DNA of 64,000 bases from Caulobacter sp. SLTY. Its GTDB lineage: Bacteria; Pseudomonadota; Alphaproteobacteria; Caulobacterales; Caulobacteraceae. Under the pieces are notes generated by a model, which had not been told where the DNA came from, ran no database searches, and was given only the letters and a program-made list of their open reading frames with translations. Below are positions 16,458 to 25,789 of the stretch, piece by piece (the first letter of the stretch is position 1; every line of letters starts with the position of its first letter). The stretch spans positions 99,804-163,803 of the forward strand of contig NZ_JAAALA010000004.1 in the NCBI RefSeq assembly GCF_009905535.1. Direction: 5' to 3'. The translations under genes and the position numbers were made by a program.

Positions 16458-18110
16458 ATGTCCACTGCCCTTCTGGATCGCTACCGGCCCGCGCCGGGCG
16501 CCATGCTTCTCCTGGCCCTGCTGATCATCGGCGGGCTGATCATGGCCGTCGTCGCAGGCATGACGGACGATCCGCTGTTCCGCATACACAGTTTCATCTT
16601 CGTCGCGGCGGCGGTGCTGGGCGGCTTCGCCCTCACCGCCGGCATCAGCGGCGAGCAGCTGCGCGACGAGCCGGACCGCTACATGGACGGCGTCATCCGC
16701 GCCGGTGTCATAGCAACCATGTTCTGGGGGGCGGTCGGCATGCTGGTCGGGGTGGTCATCGCCGCCCAGCTCAGCTGGCCGACGATCTTCTACTTCCCGG
16801 AGGCCGGCTGGCTGAACTTCGGCCGCTTGCGGCCTCTGCATACCTCCGGGGTCATCTTCGCTTTCGGGGGCAACGCCCTGATCGCCACCAGCTTCTGGGT
16901 GGTCCAGCGCACCTGCAGGGCGCGGCTGGCCGGCGGCATCGCGCCCTGGTTCGTCTTCTGGGGCTACCAGCTGTTCATCGTCCTGGCGGCCACCGGCTAC
17001 CTGGCCGGGGTCACCCAGTCGAAGGAGTACGCCGAACCCGAGTGGTACATCGACATCTGGCTGACCATCGTCTGGGTCGCCTACCTGCTGGTCTTCCTGG
17101 GGACGATCTGGAAGCGCAAGGAACCCCACATCTATGTGGCCAACTGGTTCTACCTGGCCTTCATCGTCACCGTGGCCCTGCTGCATGTGGTCAACAACCT
17201 CAGCCTGCCGATCGGCCTGCTGAACAGCCGCAGCTATTCGCTGTTCGCCGGGGTGCAGGACGCCCTGACCCAGTGGTGGTACGGCCACAACGCCGTCGGC
17301 TTCTTCCTGACCGCCGGTTTCCTGGGGATGATGTACTACTTCGTGCCCAAGCGGGTGGACCGGCCGGTCTACAGCTACCGCCTGTCGATCGTGCACTTCT
17401 GGTCGCTCATCTTCATCTACATCTGGGCCGGCCCGCACCACCTCCACTACACGGCGCTGCCGCAGTGGGCGCAGACCCTGGGCATGACCTTCTCGATCAT
17501 GCTGTGGATGCCCAGCTGGGGTGGGATGATCAACGGGCTGATGACCCTGTCGGGGGCCTGGGACAAGCTGCGCACCGACCCGGTGGTCCGGATGATGGTC
17601 GTGGCCATCGCCTTCTACGGGATGAGCACCTTCGAGGGGCCGGTGATGTCGATCCGGGCGGTCAACGCCCTGTCGCACTACACCGACTGGACCATCGGCC
17701 ATGTGCACAGCGGCGCGCTGGGCTGGGTCGGCTTCATCAGCTTCGGGGCGATCTACTGCCTGGTCCCCTGGCTGTGGAAGAAGGAGCGGTTGTTCTCCAA
17801 CGCCCTGGTCGAGTGGCACTTCTGGATCGCGACCACCGGCATCGTTCTCTACATCTGCGCCATGTGGGTGTCGGGCATCATGGAAGGCCTGATGTGGCGC
17901 GCCTACACGCCTGAAGGCTACCTGGCCTACAGCTTCATCGAGACCGTCTCCGCCAAGCACATCGAGAACATCATCCGCACCGTCGGCGGCCTGATGTTCC
18001 TGAGCGGCACGCTGATCATGATCTACAACCTGTGGCGCACGGTTCGCATGCCGTCCGTCCAGGGCGCGGAGGCGACCCCGGCCGCGCTCCCCGCCCCCGT
18101 GGCCGCGTAA
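16458..18110 (+). CDS. ccoN: cbb3-type cytochrome c oxidase subunit I
   Basis: Catalytic subunit of the high-affinity terminal oxidase, 550 aa with about twelve to fourteen transmembrane helices. It holds low-spin haem b and the haem b3-CuB centre. Visible ligands are the CuB histidine in [10 protein letters not shown] (about 277), the pair in AGPHHLHY (about 327-328) and the haem histidines in [12 protein letters not shown] (about 415-417). The tyrosine in YGHN-type context and the glutamate-containing STFEGPVMS are also typical of CcoN. It reduces oxygen to water and pumps protons at low oxygen. It is first in a compact ccoNOQP-GHIS operon behind a perfect FixK box. Confidence 0.97.
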   Translation: MSTALLDRYRPAPGAMLLLALLIIGGLIMAVVAGMTDDPLFRIHSFIFVAAAVLGGFALTAGISGEQLRDEPDRYMDGVIRAGVIATMFWGAVGMLVGVVIAAQLSWPTIFYFPEAGWLNFGRLRPLHTSGVIFAFGGNALIATSFWVVQRTCRARLAGGIAPWFVFWGYQLFIVLAATGYLAGVTQSKEYAEPEWYIDIWLTIVWVAYLLVFLGTIWKRKEPHIYVANWFYLAFIVTVALLHVVNNLSLPIGLLNSRSYSLFAGVQDALTQWWYGHNAVGFFLTAGFLGMMYYFVPKRVDRPVYSYRLSIVHFWSLIFIYIWAGPHHLHYTALPQWAQTLGMTFSIMLWMPSWGGMINGLMTLSGAWDKLRTDPVVRMMVVAIAFYGMSTFEGPVMSIRAVNALSHYTDWTIGHVHSGALGWVGFISFGAIYCLVPWLWKKERLFSNALVEWHFWIATTGIVLYICAMWVSGIMEGLMWRAYTPEGYLAYSFIETVSAKHIENIIRTVGGLMFLSGTLIMIYNLWRTVRMPSVQGAEATPAALPAPVAA

Positions 18111-18124
18111 GGGGAGGGGCCGAC

Positions 18125-18868
18125 ATGAAACTCTGGAAACACCACGGCAAGTTCGAGCGTCACTCGCTCATCCTGGTCATCGGCATCCTGGTGGTCGTCT
18201 CGATCGGCGGGCTTGTCGAGATCGCCCCGCTGTTCTGGCTGCAGAGCACGGTGGAGAAGGTCGAGGGCGTCCGCCCCTACACCCCGCTGGAGCTGGCCGG
18301 CCGCGACATCTACATCCGCGAGGGCTGCTACGTCTGCCACTCCCAGATGGTTCGGCCCCTGCGTGACGAGGTCGAGCGCTATGGCCCCTATAGCCTGGCC
18401 GCGGAGAGCATGTACGACCACCCCTTCCAATGGGGGTCAAAGCGCACGGGGCCGGACCTGGCCCGGGTCGGCGGCAAGTACAGCGACGCCTGGCACACGG
18501 ACCACCTGAAGGATCCGCGCTCGGTGGTGCCGGAATCGGTGATGCCGCCCTACGCCTTCCTGGCCCACAAGGACCTGCGCACGGTCGATCTCAAGGCCAA
18601 GCTGAAGGCCATGACGGCGCTTGGCGTGCCCTACAGCCAGGAGGACATCGACGCCGCCCTCACCGACGCCCAGGCCCAGGCTGATCCCTTCTCCACCGAT
18701 GCGCTCGACCTGCGTCGTCGCTACGGCGCGAAGGTGGTCAACCGCGACTTCGATGGCGATCCCGACCGCCTGACCGAAATGGACGCCCTGGTGGCTTACC
18801 TGCAGATGCTGGGGACCGGCGTCGACTTCCAGACCTACAAGGCCGGCGATCCGGCCAACCGGCGATAG
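18125..18868 (+). CDS. ccoO: cbb3-type cytochrome c oxidase subunit II
   Basis: 247-aa monohaem membrane-anchored cytochrome c. It has an N-terminal helix at about 13-38 ([19 protein letters not shown]), haem motif CYVCH at residues 68-72 followed by [18 protein letters not shown], which is invariant in CcoO, and the distal methionine in [10 protein letters not shown]. It passes electrons from CcoP to CcoN. Start ATG 18125 has GGGGAGGGG upstream; the longer frame back to 18032 overlaps ccoN and is not needed. Confidence 0.97.
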   Translation: MKLWKHHGKFERHSLILVIGILVVVSIGGLVEIAPLFWLQSTVEKVEGVRPYTPLELAGRDIYIREGCYVCHSQMVRPLRDEVERYGPYSLAAESMYDHPFQWGSKRTGPDLARVGGKYSDAWHTDHLKDPRSVVPESVMPPYAFLAHKDLRTVDLKAKLKAMTALGVPYSQEDIDAALTDAQAQADPFSTDALDLRRRYGAKVVNRDFDGDPDRLTEMDALVAYLQMLGTGVDFQTYKAGDPANRR

Positions 18869-18879
18869 GGGGCGGGGCC

Positions 18880-19035
18880 GTGACCTACGAAACCGTCGCC
18901 CGCTTCGCCCAGCAGTTCGGGCTCGTCTACTTCGGCCTGATCTTCCTCGCCGGTTCGGTCTGGGCGCTGCTGCCCCGCCACCGCGACACCTACCGCGCCG
19001 CCGCGCGCCTGCCCCTCGAGGAGGAAGACCTATGA
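18880..19035 (+). CDS. ccoQ: cbb3 oxidase small subunit
   Basis: 51-residue protein starting with GTG (VTYETVARFAQQFGLVYF), one transmembrane helix (LVYFGLIFLAGSVWALL) and a short charged tail with RDTYRAAARLPLEEEDL. This matches the CcoQ/FixQ family, which stabilises the oxidase core and early assembly. It is 11 bases after ccoO, and its stop overlaps the ccoP start as ATGA. Confidence 0.92.
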   Translation: MTYETVARFAQQFGLVYFGLIFLAGSVWALLPRHRDTYRAAARLPLEEEDL

Positions 19036-19904
19036 GCGGTCCCCACAAGGACGAAATCACCGGGACCGACACCACCGGCCATGAGTGGGACGGCATCCGC
19101 GAACTGGACAATCCCCTGCCGCGCTGGTGGCTATGGGTATTCTACGCCTGCATCCTGTTCAGCATCGGCTACTGGGTGGTGATGCCCGCCTGGCCCGGCC
19201 TGGCCGGCCACACCCGCGGCCTGCTCGGCCAGTCCGACCGCGCCGAGGTCGCCAAGGCTCTGAAGGACCTCGAACGCCAGCGGGGCAAGGGCGCCGCCGT
19301 GCTGCGCGGCGCCAGCCTGCAGCAGATCGAAGCCGATCCCCAGCTGCAGGCCTACGCCCTTCAGGTCGGGCAGTCGGTGTTCGGCGACAACTGCGCCACC
19401 TGCCATGGGGCCGGCGGCGCCGGGGCCCGGGGCTATCCCAACCTGCGGGACGACGTCTGGCTGTGGGGCGGTTCGCTGGAGGACATCCACCACACCCTGA
19501 CGGTCGGGGTGCGCTCGGGCCATGCCGACACCCGTGTGTCGCAGATGCCCGCCTTCGGCCGCGACGGCATGCTGGACCAGGCCAAGATCGCCGACCTGAC
19601 CGAGTATGTTGTCGCCATTTCCGGCGGCAAGGCCGATCGGGCGGCGGCGGCCCGCGCCGCGCCGCTGTTCGCCGAGCAGTGCGCCTCCTGTCATGGCGCG
19701 ACCGGTCAAGGAGACGTCAAACAGGGCGCCCCTGACCTGACCGACGGCGAGTGGCTGTACGGCTCCGACCACGCCGCCATCTCCGGCCAGATCCACGCCG
19801 GCCGCGGCGGGGTGATGCCTGCCTGGGGTCAGCGGTTCAGCCCCGAGACCCTGAAGGCCCTGGCCGTCTACATCCACGCCAACGCGGGCGGCCAGGACAA
19901 ATGA
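19032..19904 (+). CDS. ccoP: cbb3 oxidase dihaem subunit III
   Basis: 290-aa membrane-anchored dihaem cytochrome c. The N-terminal FixP motif (TTGHEWDGIRELDNPLPRWW) is intact, followed by a helix at about 35-55. Haem motifs are CATCH at residues 121-125 and CASCH at 217-221. Downstream methionines in RVSQMPAFG and GVMPAWG fit as distal ligands. It accepts electrons from soluble or anchored cytochromes and delivers them to CcoO. It is coupled to ccoQ and ccoG by four-base overlaps. Confidence 0.97.
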   Translation: MSGPHKDEITGTDTTGHEWDGIRELDNPLPRWWLWVFYACILFSIGYWVVMPAWPGLAGHTRGLLGQSDRAEVAKALKDLERQRGKGAAVLRGASLQQIEADPQLQAYALQVGQSVFGDNCATCHGAGGAGARGYPNLRDDVWLWGGSLEDIHHTLTVGVRSGHADTRVSQMPAFGRDGMLDQAKIADLTEYVVAISGGKADRAAAARAAPLFAEQCASCHGATGQGDVKQGAPDLTDGEWLYGSDHAAISGQIHAGRGGVMPAWGQRFSPETLKALAVYIHANAGGQDK

Positions 19905-21421
19905 CCGTTGTCATCGACCGGACCCGCGATCCCCCACTCGACGGCGTGGCCCCCCGCGCCTCGGGTCCGGTCTCCGCCGCCGCCCGCGCCCGTCAGCAGG
20001 CAGGCAAGGGCGGCGGCGACCTCTACAAGCCGCGCACGCAGATCTATCCGAAACGGGTCAACGGCCGCTGGCGGATGCTCAAATGGGCCCTGATGGGCCT
20101 GATGCTGGCCATCTACTACATCACGCCCTGGATCCGCTGGGAGCGGCCCGGCGCCCTGCCGGACCAGGCGGTGCTGGTCGATTTTGAAGGCGGCCGATTC
20201 TACTTCTTCTGGATCCAGCTTTGGCCGCAGGAGGTCTATTTCATCACCGGCCTGCTGGTGATGGCGGCCCTGGCCCTGTTCCTGACCACCGCCCTTTTCG
20301 GCCGGCTGTGGTGCGGCTACGCCTGTCCCCAGACGGTCTGGACCGACCTTTTCCTGATGGTCGAGCGGCGGTTCGAGGGCGATCGGAACGCCCGCATGAA
20401 GCTGGACGCCGCGCCCTGGAGCTTCGACAAGGCCTGGCGAAAGCTGGGCAAGCACGCCGTCTGGCTGGGCATCGCGTTCGGCACCGGCGGCGCCTGGATC
20501 TTCTACTTCCATGACGCGCCGACCCTGATACGCACCTTCTGGATCGGCCAGGGGGCGCTCACCGCCTATGTCTCCTGCGCCCTGCTGACGGCCACCACCT
20601 ACGTCCTGGCCGGGACGATGCGGGAACAGGTCTGCACCTACATGTGCCCCTGGCCGCGCATCCAGGGCGCGATGCTGGACAAACAGTCCCTGCAGGTCAC
20701 CTACCGCTACGACCGGGGCGAGCCCCGAGGCCCTCACAAGAAGGGCGCCGGCTGGGAAGGACGGGGCGACTGCATCGACTGCAACCAGTGCGTCGTGGTC
20801 TGTCCGATGGGCATCGACATCCGCGACGGCGCTCAGCTCGAATGCATCAACTGCGGCCTGTGCATCGACGCCTGCAATGAGATGATGGCCAAGGTCGACC
20901 GGCCACGCGGCCTGATCGCCTACGACACCGACGCCGCCGTGCTTGACCGGTCCCAGGGCCGGAAGGCGACATACCGGTTCCTGCGCTCCCGGACGCTCTT
21001 CTACGCCGTGCTGCTCAGTCTGCTTTCGGCCCTGATGGTCTGGGGCCTGGCCAACCGCAGCCCGGTGGAGGCCCACGCCCTTCGCGACCGTAACCCGACC
21101 TTCGTGCGGCTGCGCGACGGCTCGGTGCGTGATGGATACACCCTCAAGGTCGCCAACCGCGCGTTCGAGGGCCGCACCTTCCTAGTCACCGTCAGCGGCG
21201 TTCCGGGCGCCCGGGTGTGGACCCCCGGCTCACGGACGGGCGCGCCGGTGGCCGTCGACGCCGCCGCCAACGAGGTTACCGCCCTGCGGGTCTTCGTCAC
21301 CGCGCCCGCCGGCAGCCTGACCGCGCCCAGCCTGCCGCTGACCTTCCATCTCACGTCCGGCGAAACGGCCGTCGAGGTCGAGACCGTGTTTCTTTCAGGA
21401 GCCGCCAATGCCGACGACTGA
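19901..21421 (+). CDS. ccoG: CcoG polyferredoxin, cupric reductase for cbb3 assembly
   Basis: 506-aa inner-membrane protein with about five helices and two cytoplasmic [4Fe-4S] clusters (CIDCNQCVVVCP and CINCGLCIDACN). It also has the conserved CGYACPQTVW and CTYMCPWPR cysteine motifs in membrane loops and a C-terminal periplasmic immunoglobulin-like domain (from about residue 390). CcoG homologues reduce Cu(II) to Cu(I) for delivery by CcoI. ATG 19901 overlaps the ccoP stop; its own stop overlaps ccoH by 14 bases. Confidence 0.95.
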   Translation: MTVVIDRTRDPPLDGVAPRASGPVSAAARARQQAGKGGGDLYKPRTQIYPKRVNGRWRMLKWALMGLMLAIYYITPWIRWERPGALPDQAVLVDFEGGRFYFFWIQLWPQEVYFITGLLVMAALALFLTTALFGRLWCGYACPQTVWTDLFLMVERRFEGDRNARMKLDAAPWSFDKAWRKLGKHAVWLGIAFGTGGAWIFYFHDAPTLIRTFWIGQGALTAYVSCALLTATTYVLAGTMREQVCTYMCPWPRIQGAMLDKQSLQVTYRYDRGEPRGPHKKGAGWEGRGDCIDCNQCVVVCPMGIDIRDGAQLECINCGLCIDACNEMMAKVDRPRGLIAYDTDAAVLDRSQGRKATYRFLRSRTLFYAVLLSLLSALMVWGLANRSPVEAHALRDRNPTFVRLRDGSVRDGYTLKVANRAFEGRTFLVTVSGVPGARVWTPGSRTGAPVAVDAAANEVTALRVFVTAPAGSLTAPSLPLTFHLTSGETAVEVETVFLSGAANADD

Positions 21422-21899
21422 CGCCGCCCCCGCCGGGGGCTTTCGGATCACCGGCTGGCACGTGCTGGCCGGGGTGACGCTGTTCTTCCTGATCGTGATC
21501 GCCGTGGACGTGCTGTTCATCGTCAAGGCCTACGAGAGCTTCTCCGGCCAGATCGTCAAGAACCCCTATGAAGCCGGGTTGGCGTTCAACCAGCGGCTCC
21601 AGGACCAGAAGCACCAGGTCGAACTCGGCTGGCGGGTCGATGCCGGGCTGGAGGAGACAGGCGAGCTGGTCATCCGGGTCCAGGACCGCGGTGGCGCGCC
21701 GGTGACCGGCCTATCTCCCACCGCCGTGTTCGAGCGTCCCGCCACGGATCGCGGACGCTTGGAACTGGTGTTCCGGGAGGCGGGCGACGGCGTTTACCGC
21801 GCGCGTACGCCGCTTGGCGCCGGAGCCTGGGACATGACCGCGGTGCTGGACGGGCCCGCCGGTCCGTTCCGCGCCCAGCGCAGGATCACCGCGCCATGA
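21408..21899 (+). CDS. ccoH: FixH/CcoH oxidase assembly protein
   Basis: 163-aa protein with one N-terminal helix (GWHVLAGVTLFFLIVIAVDVLFIVKA) and a periplasmic beta-rich FixH domain. ESFSGQIVKNPYEAGLAFNQ is close to the family signature of a glycine-rich turn, tyrosine and Y-x-x-G. It is needed for cbb3 maturation and interacts with CcoI and CcoN. It overlaps ccoG by 14 bases and ccoI by four. Confidence 0.92.
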   Translation: MPTTDAAPAGGFRITGWHVLAGVTLFFLIVIAVDVLFIVKAYESFSGQIVKNPYEAGLAFNQRLQDQKHQVELGWRVDAGLEETGELVIRVQDRGGAPVTGLSPTAVFERPATDRGRLELVFREAGDGVYRARTPLGAGAWDMTAVLDGPAGPFRAQRRITAP

Positions 21900-24070
21900 G
21901 CGAAGCGACGGTCGGCGACCTCAGCGCCTTCATCGCCCGCGACGCCGGCGGCCTGGGGCGGCTCGAGCTGCTGGTGCGCGGCGCCCGCTGCGCCGCCTGT
22001 CTGGGCAAGATCGAGCGCGGCGTCGCTGCCCTGCCCGGCGTGGCGGCCAGCCGCTTCAACCTCACCACGGGCAAGCTGACCGTCACCCTGGCGCCCGGCC
22101 AGGGCGACCCGGCCGCCGTCCAGCGGGCGGTCGAGGCCATGGGCTATGGCGCCAGCCTGTTCGACCCGGCCCAGGCCCTGGCGGCCGAGGACCGGGCGGG
22201 TCGCGAGCTGGTCCTGGCCCTCGGCGTGGCCGCCTTCGGGGCCGGCAACGTGATGATGTTCACCGTGCCCGCCTGGGCCGGCCTGTTCGGCCAGGAGCTG
22301 TCGCCGGCCACGCGGGAGATCATGTACTGGCTGGCCGCACTGGTGGCCGCCCCCTGCGCCCTGTTCGCTGGAATGCCCTTCTTCCGCTCGGCCTGGAGCG
22401 CCTTGCGGCGGGGCAAGGCCAACATGGACGTGCCGATCTCGATCGGGGTGTTGCTGACCCTGGCGGTCAGTTTCTCCGAGACCTTGCAGCACGGGGCCCA
22501 CGCCTATTTCGACGCGGCCGTCACCCTGCTGTTCCTGCTACTGATCGGCCGCTACCTGGATCACCGCCTGAAGGCGGCCGCCCGGGGCGCGGCCCGTGAT
22601 CTACTGGCGCTGCAGGCGCCGGTCGCGGTCCGCCTCGACGCCGCCGGCCGCGAGCATGGCATTCCCGTCGGCGAGGTGGCGGTCGGCGATCGGCTGGCCG
22701 TCGCGCCGGGAGACCGCATTCCGGTCGATGCGGTGATCGAGACCGGCGCCTCTGAGATCGACAACGCCCTGGTCTCCGGCGAGACCGCTCCGGTCCAGGC
22801 CGGGCCGGGCGCCGCCGTCCAGGCGGGGGCCCTCAACCTGTCCGGACGGCTGGTCCTGCGCGCCATCGCCCGCAGCGAGGATTCCACCGTCGCGGCCATC
22901 GCCAGGCTGATGGAGGCCGGCGCCCAGGCCCGGGGCGCCTATGTTCGCCTGGCCGACAAGGCCGCCGCCCTCTACGTGCCCGTCGTCCATACCCTGGCGG
23001 CGGCGGCTTTCGTCGGCGGGTGGGCGCTCGGGCTGGGCCCACGCGAGGCCCTGTTGCGGGCCGCCGCCGTGCTGATCGTGACCTGTCCCTGCGCCCTGGG
23101 CCTGGCCGTGCCCGCGGTGCAGGTGGCCGCCTCCAGCCGACTGTTCCGGCGCGGGGTGCTGGTCAAGTCCGGTGCAGCCCTCGAGCGGCTGGCCGAGATC
23201 GACCATGTCGTGTTCGACAAGACCGGGGTCCTGACCGAGGGCCGCCCCCGGCTGCTGAGCTACCTTCCCGCGGTCATTTCCGCCGCCGCCCCGCTGGCGC
23301 GCGCCTCGCGCCATCCGTTGGCCCGAGCCCTGGCCGAGCGGGCCGGCGCCGGGCGGGTGGCGACCGATGTGGTCGAGGTCGCGGGCCTCGGGGTCGAGGG
23401 GCTGATCGACGGGCGCCGGGCACGGCTGGGCCGGGCGGAATTCGTCGGTGTCTCGCCCTCTCCGGGCGGCGAGAGCGAGCTGTGGTTCGGCTTCGACGGC
23501 GCGACCAAGGTTCGGCTGACCTTCTTCGATCCCGTGCGCCCCGACGCGGCCCGCGCCATCGCCGACCTGCGCGGTCTGGGACTGACCGTCGAGATCCTGT
23601 CGGGCGACCTGCCGGCGCCTGTCGGCCGGGTGGCCAAGGCCGCCGGCGTCACCCAATGGCGCGCCGGACTGACCCCCTTCGACAAGTCTGCGGCGGTGAC
23701 CCTGCTGCAGGGCACGGGCCGCAAGGTGCTGATGGTCGGCGACGGCCTCAACGACGCCGCAGCCCTGGCCCTGGCCCACGCCTCGATGGCGCCGGGCACG
23801 GCTCTGGACGCCAGCCAGAACGCCGCCGATCTGGTGTTTCTCAATGGCGACCTCGCCGCCGTCGCCCAGGCGATCCGGGTCGCCCGCGCGGCGCGCGCCC
23901 GGGCGATGGAGAACTTCGCCTTCTCGGCGCTCTATAATCTCGTTGCCGCCCCCGCCGCGGTGCTGGGCCTGGTCAACCCCTTCGTCGCCGCGATTGCCAT
24001 GTCCGGGTCATCCCTGGTGGTGATGCTCAATGCCCTGCGGATGAGCTGGGCGGGAGGACCCTCGCGATGA
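21896..24070 (+). CDS. ccoI: CcoI/FixI copper-exporting P1B-type ATPase
   Basis: 724-aa heavy-metal P-type ATPase. It has an N-terminal metal-binding domain with CAAC at residues 32-35, eight predicted helices, actuator motif VSGETAPV, the ion-binding CPC (TCPCALGLA, about 397-399), phosphorylation site DKTG at about 441, the HP dipeptide in SRHPLARAL, and GDGLNDAAAL near 615. The phosphorylation loop reads DKTGVLTEG instead of the usual DKTGTLT; the catalytic aspartate and lysine are intact. It delivers copper towards the periplasmic side for the CuB centre. Both ends overlap neighbours as ATGA. Confidence 0.95.
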   Translation: MSEATVGDLSAFIARDAGGLGRLELLVRGARCAACLGKIERGVAALPGVAASRFNLTTGKLTVTLAPGQGDPAAVQRAVEAMGYGASLFDPAQALAAEDRAGRELVLALGVAAFGAGNVMMFTVPAWAGLFGQELSPATREIMYWLAALVAAPCALFAGMPFFRSAWSALRRGKANMDVPISIGVLLTLAVSFSETLQHGAHAYFDAAVTLLFLLLIGRYLDHRLKAAARGAARDLLALQAPVAVRLDAAGREHGIPVGEVAVGDRLAVAPGDRIPVDAVIETGASEIDNALVSGETAPVQAGPGAAVQAGALNLSGRLVLRAIARSEDSTVAAIARLMEAGAQARGAYVRLADKAAALYVPVVHTLAAAAFVGGWALGLGPREALLRAAAVLIVTCPCALGLAVPAVQVAASSRLFRRGVLVKSGAALERLAEIDHVVFDKTGVLTEGRPRLLSYLPAVISAAAPLARASRHPLARALAERAGAGRVATDVVEVAGLGVEGLIDGRRARLGRAEFVGVSPSPGGESELWFGFDGATKVRLTFFDPVRPDAARAIADLRGLGLTVEILSGDLPAPVGRVAKAAGVTQWRAGLTPFDKSAAVTLLQGTGRKVLMVGDGLNDAAALALAHASMAPGTALDASQNAADLVFLNGDLAAVAQAIRVARAARARAMENFAFSALYNLVAAPAAVLGLVNPFVAAIAMSGSSLVVMLNALRMSWAGGPSR

Positions 24071-24219
24071 CCATCCTGCTGCTGCTGGCCCCGATCTCCG
24101 TCGGCCTGGCCCTGATCGGTCTCGGCGGCTTCTGGTGGACCGTTCGGGCCGGCCAGTACGAGGACCCCAGGGGCGACGCCGCCCGCATCCTCGACGACGC
24201 CCACGACAGCGCGCCCTGA
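24067..24219 (+). CDS. ccoS: cbb3 oxidase maturation protein CcoS
   Basis: 50-aa single-helix protein (MTILLLLAPISVGLALIGLG) followed by FWWTVRAGQYEDPRGDAARIL, the CcoS/FixS signature in which the helix is followed by G-Q-[YF]-[DE]-D. It is required for cofactor insertion into CcoN. Its ATG overlaps the ccoI stop. It is the last gene of the ccoNOQP-GHIS operon. Confidence 0.94.
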   Translation: MTILLLLAPISVGLALIGLGGFWWTVRAGQYEDPRGDAARILDDAHDSAP

Positions 24220-24240
24220 CGCGCGGCGCACGGCGGCGGA

Positions 24241-24254
24241 TTGACCTCGATCAA
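24241..24254 (+). promoter_or_regulatory. FixK/Fnr box upstream of hemN
   Basis: TTGACCTCGATCAA, 55 bases before the hemN ATG at 24310 and directly after ccoS. Confidence 0.82.
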
Positions 24255-24309
24255 GGCCGGGTCGCTTTCGGCGCGTCATGCGGGACATCCACGCTTCCGG
24301 AGTCCCGCC

Positions 24310-25698
24310 ATGGCCGTTCCCGCACTCTCCGCCGCCCCGGCCCCGCTCGACCGGCGCGGTCTGGTCGAGCGCTTCAGCGGCCGGGCGCCGCGCTACACCA
24401 GCTATCCGACGGCGGTGCAGTTCACCGAGGCGGTCGACGCCGGCGTTTATCGGGGCTGGCTGGCGGCCCTGCCGGCGGCGGAGGCGGTGTCGCTCTACGT
24501 CCACCTGCCGTTCTGCGCCCGGCTCTGCTGGTACTGCGGCTGCAATACGCGGGCGGTGAACCGGCCAGAGCCGGTCAGCCGCTATGTCGATGGCCTGATC
24601 GACGAACTGGCCCTGCTGGAGGCGGCGCTGCCGGCTCGCCTGCCGGCGCGAGCGCTGCACCTGGGCGGGGGGACCCCCAACCTGCTGTCGCGGGACGACA
24701 TGAGCCGGCTGTTCGAGGCCCTGCGCCGGGTCTTCCAGTTTCCGCCGGCGCTGGAGGTGGCGGCCGAGCTGGACCCGGCGGTCCTTACCCGCGAATGGGT
24801 CCTTGCCGCCGCCCATCACGGCCTCAACCGCGCCAGCCTGGGCGTGCAGGACCTCTCCCCTGCGGTGCAGCGGGCGGTGAACCGCATCGAGCCCTTCGAG
24901 GTCGTCGCCCGCGCCGCCGGGTGGCTGCGAGAAGTCGGGGTTCGGTCCCTGAATCTCGACCTGATGTACGGCCTGCCCCGCCAGACACAGGCCGATGTCC
25001 TGACCACCTTGCGACAAGTCCTAACCCTCCGGCCCGAGCGCCTGGCCCTGTTCGGCTACGCCCACGTCCCCTGGATGAAGAGCCACCAGCAGCTGATCGA
25101 CGAGGCCCTGCTTCCCGGGCCCGCCGAGCGGCTCGACCAGAGCGAGGCCGCCGCCGAGCTGCTGGCCGTCGAGGGTTACGTCCGCATCGGCCTCGACCAC
25201 TTCGCCCTGCCCACCGACGACCTCGCCATCGCCCAGCGGGTAGGGCGCCTCCACCGCAATTTCCAGGGCTACACCACCGACGGGGCCGACACCCTGATCG
25301 GCCTCGGCGCCTCCGCCATCGGCCGCCTGCCCCAAGGCTTCATCCAGAATCAGGGACGGGAGCTGGCCTGGCGCCAGGCCGTCGCGGCAGGCGACCTGCC
25401 CGTCGCGCGCGGCGTCGCCCTGACCGACGACGACCGGTTTCGCGGCGAGATCATCGAGCGGTTGATGTGCGACCTGGCCGTGGACCTCGCCGCGGTCTGC
25501 GCCCGGCATGCCAGGCCCTACCAGGACCTGGCCCCGGCGCTGGCCGACCTGGCCCCGCTGCTCGAAGACGGCCTGGTGGTCCTCGTCGACCAGCGGCTGG
25601 GGGTCACTCAGGACGGCCGGCCGGTCGTTCGTTCAGTGTGCGCCGCCTTCGACCGCTATCTCGACGGCGCGGCGGGCCGCCACGCCAAGGCTCTGTAA
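24310..25698 (+). CDS. hemN: Oxygen-independent coproporphyrinogen III dehydrogenase
   Basis: 462-aa radical-SAM enzyme that converts coproporphyrinogen III to protoporphyrinogen IX without oxygen, supplying haem when HemF cannot work. The N-terminal RYTSYPTAVQF is typical. The cluster motif is CARLCWYCGCN (Cys 69, 73, 76 plus Cys 78), with the fourth cysteine that marks true HemN. HLGGGTPNLL and the C-terminal HemN_C domain (about 360-450) are present. ATG 24310 follows GGAG; the frame is open back over the FixK box to 24241 but has no better start. Confidence 0.94.
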   Translation: MAVPALSAAPAPLDRRGLVERFSGRAPRYTSYPTAVQFTEAVDAGVYRGWLAALPAAEAVSLYVHLPFCARLCWYCGCNTRAVNRPEPVSRYVDGLIDELALLEAALPARLPARALHLGGGTPNLLSRDDMSRLFEALRRVFQFPPALEVAAELDPAVLTREWVLAAAHHGLNRASLGVQDLSPAVQRAVNRIEPFEVVARAAGWLREVGVRSLNLDLMYGLPRQTQADVLTTLRQVLTLRPERLALFGYAHVPWMKSHQQLIDEALLPGPAERLDQSEAAAELLAVEGYVRIGLDHFALPTDDLAIAQRVGRLHRNFQGYTTDGADTLIGLGASAIGRLPQGFIQNQGRELAWRQAVAAGDLPVARGVALTDDDRFRGEIIERLMCDLAVDLAAVCARHARPYQDLAPALADLAPLLEDGLVVLVDQRLGVTQDGRPVVRSVCAAFDRYLDGAAGRHAKAL

Positions 25699-25707
25699 CA
25701 CCCAGGT

Positions 25708-25721
25708 TTGACCCCTATCAA
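25708..25721 (+). promoter_or_regulatory. FixK/Fnr box upstream of ompW
   Basis: TTGACCCCTATCAA, a TTGAC-N4-ATCAA dyad 68 bases before the ATG at 25790. Confidence 0.78.
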
Positions 25722-25789
25722 AGCCGGACGGTCGCCGACGGACCATGATCCCCACGCCTCCCAGTGAGGCCGACAAAAAGGGGATAGCC

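Noticed and set aside
21896..24070. DKTGVLT in CcoI as evidence of an inactive ATPase
   Set aside because: The phosphorylated Asp, Lys and all other P-type motifs are intact, and the operon is complete, so the Thr to Val change is more likely tolerated variation.
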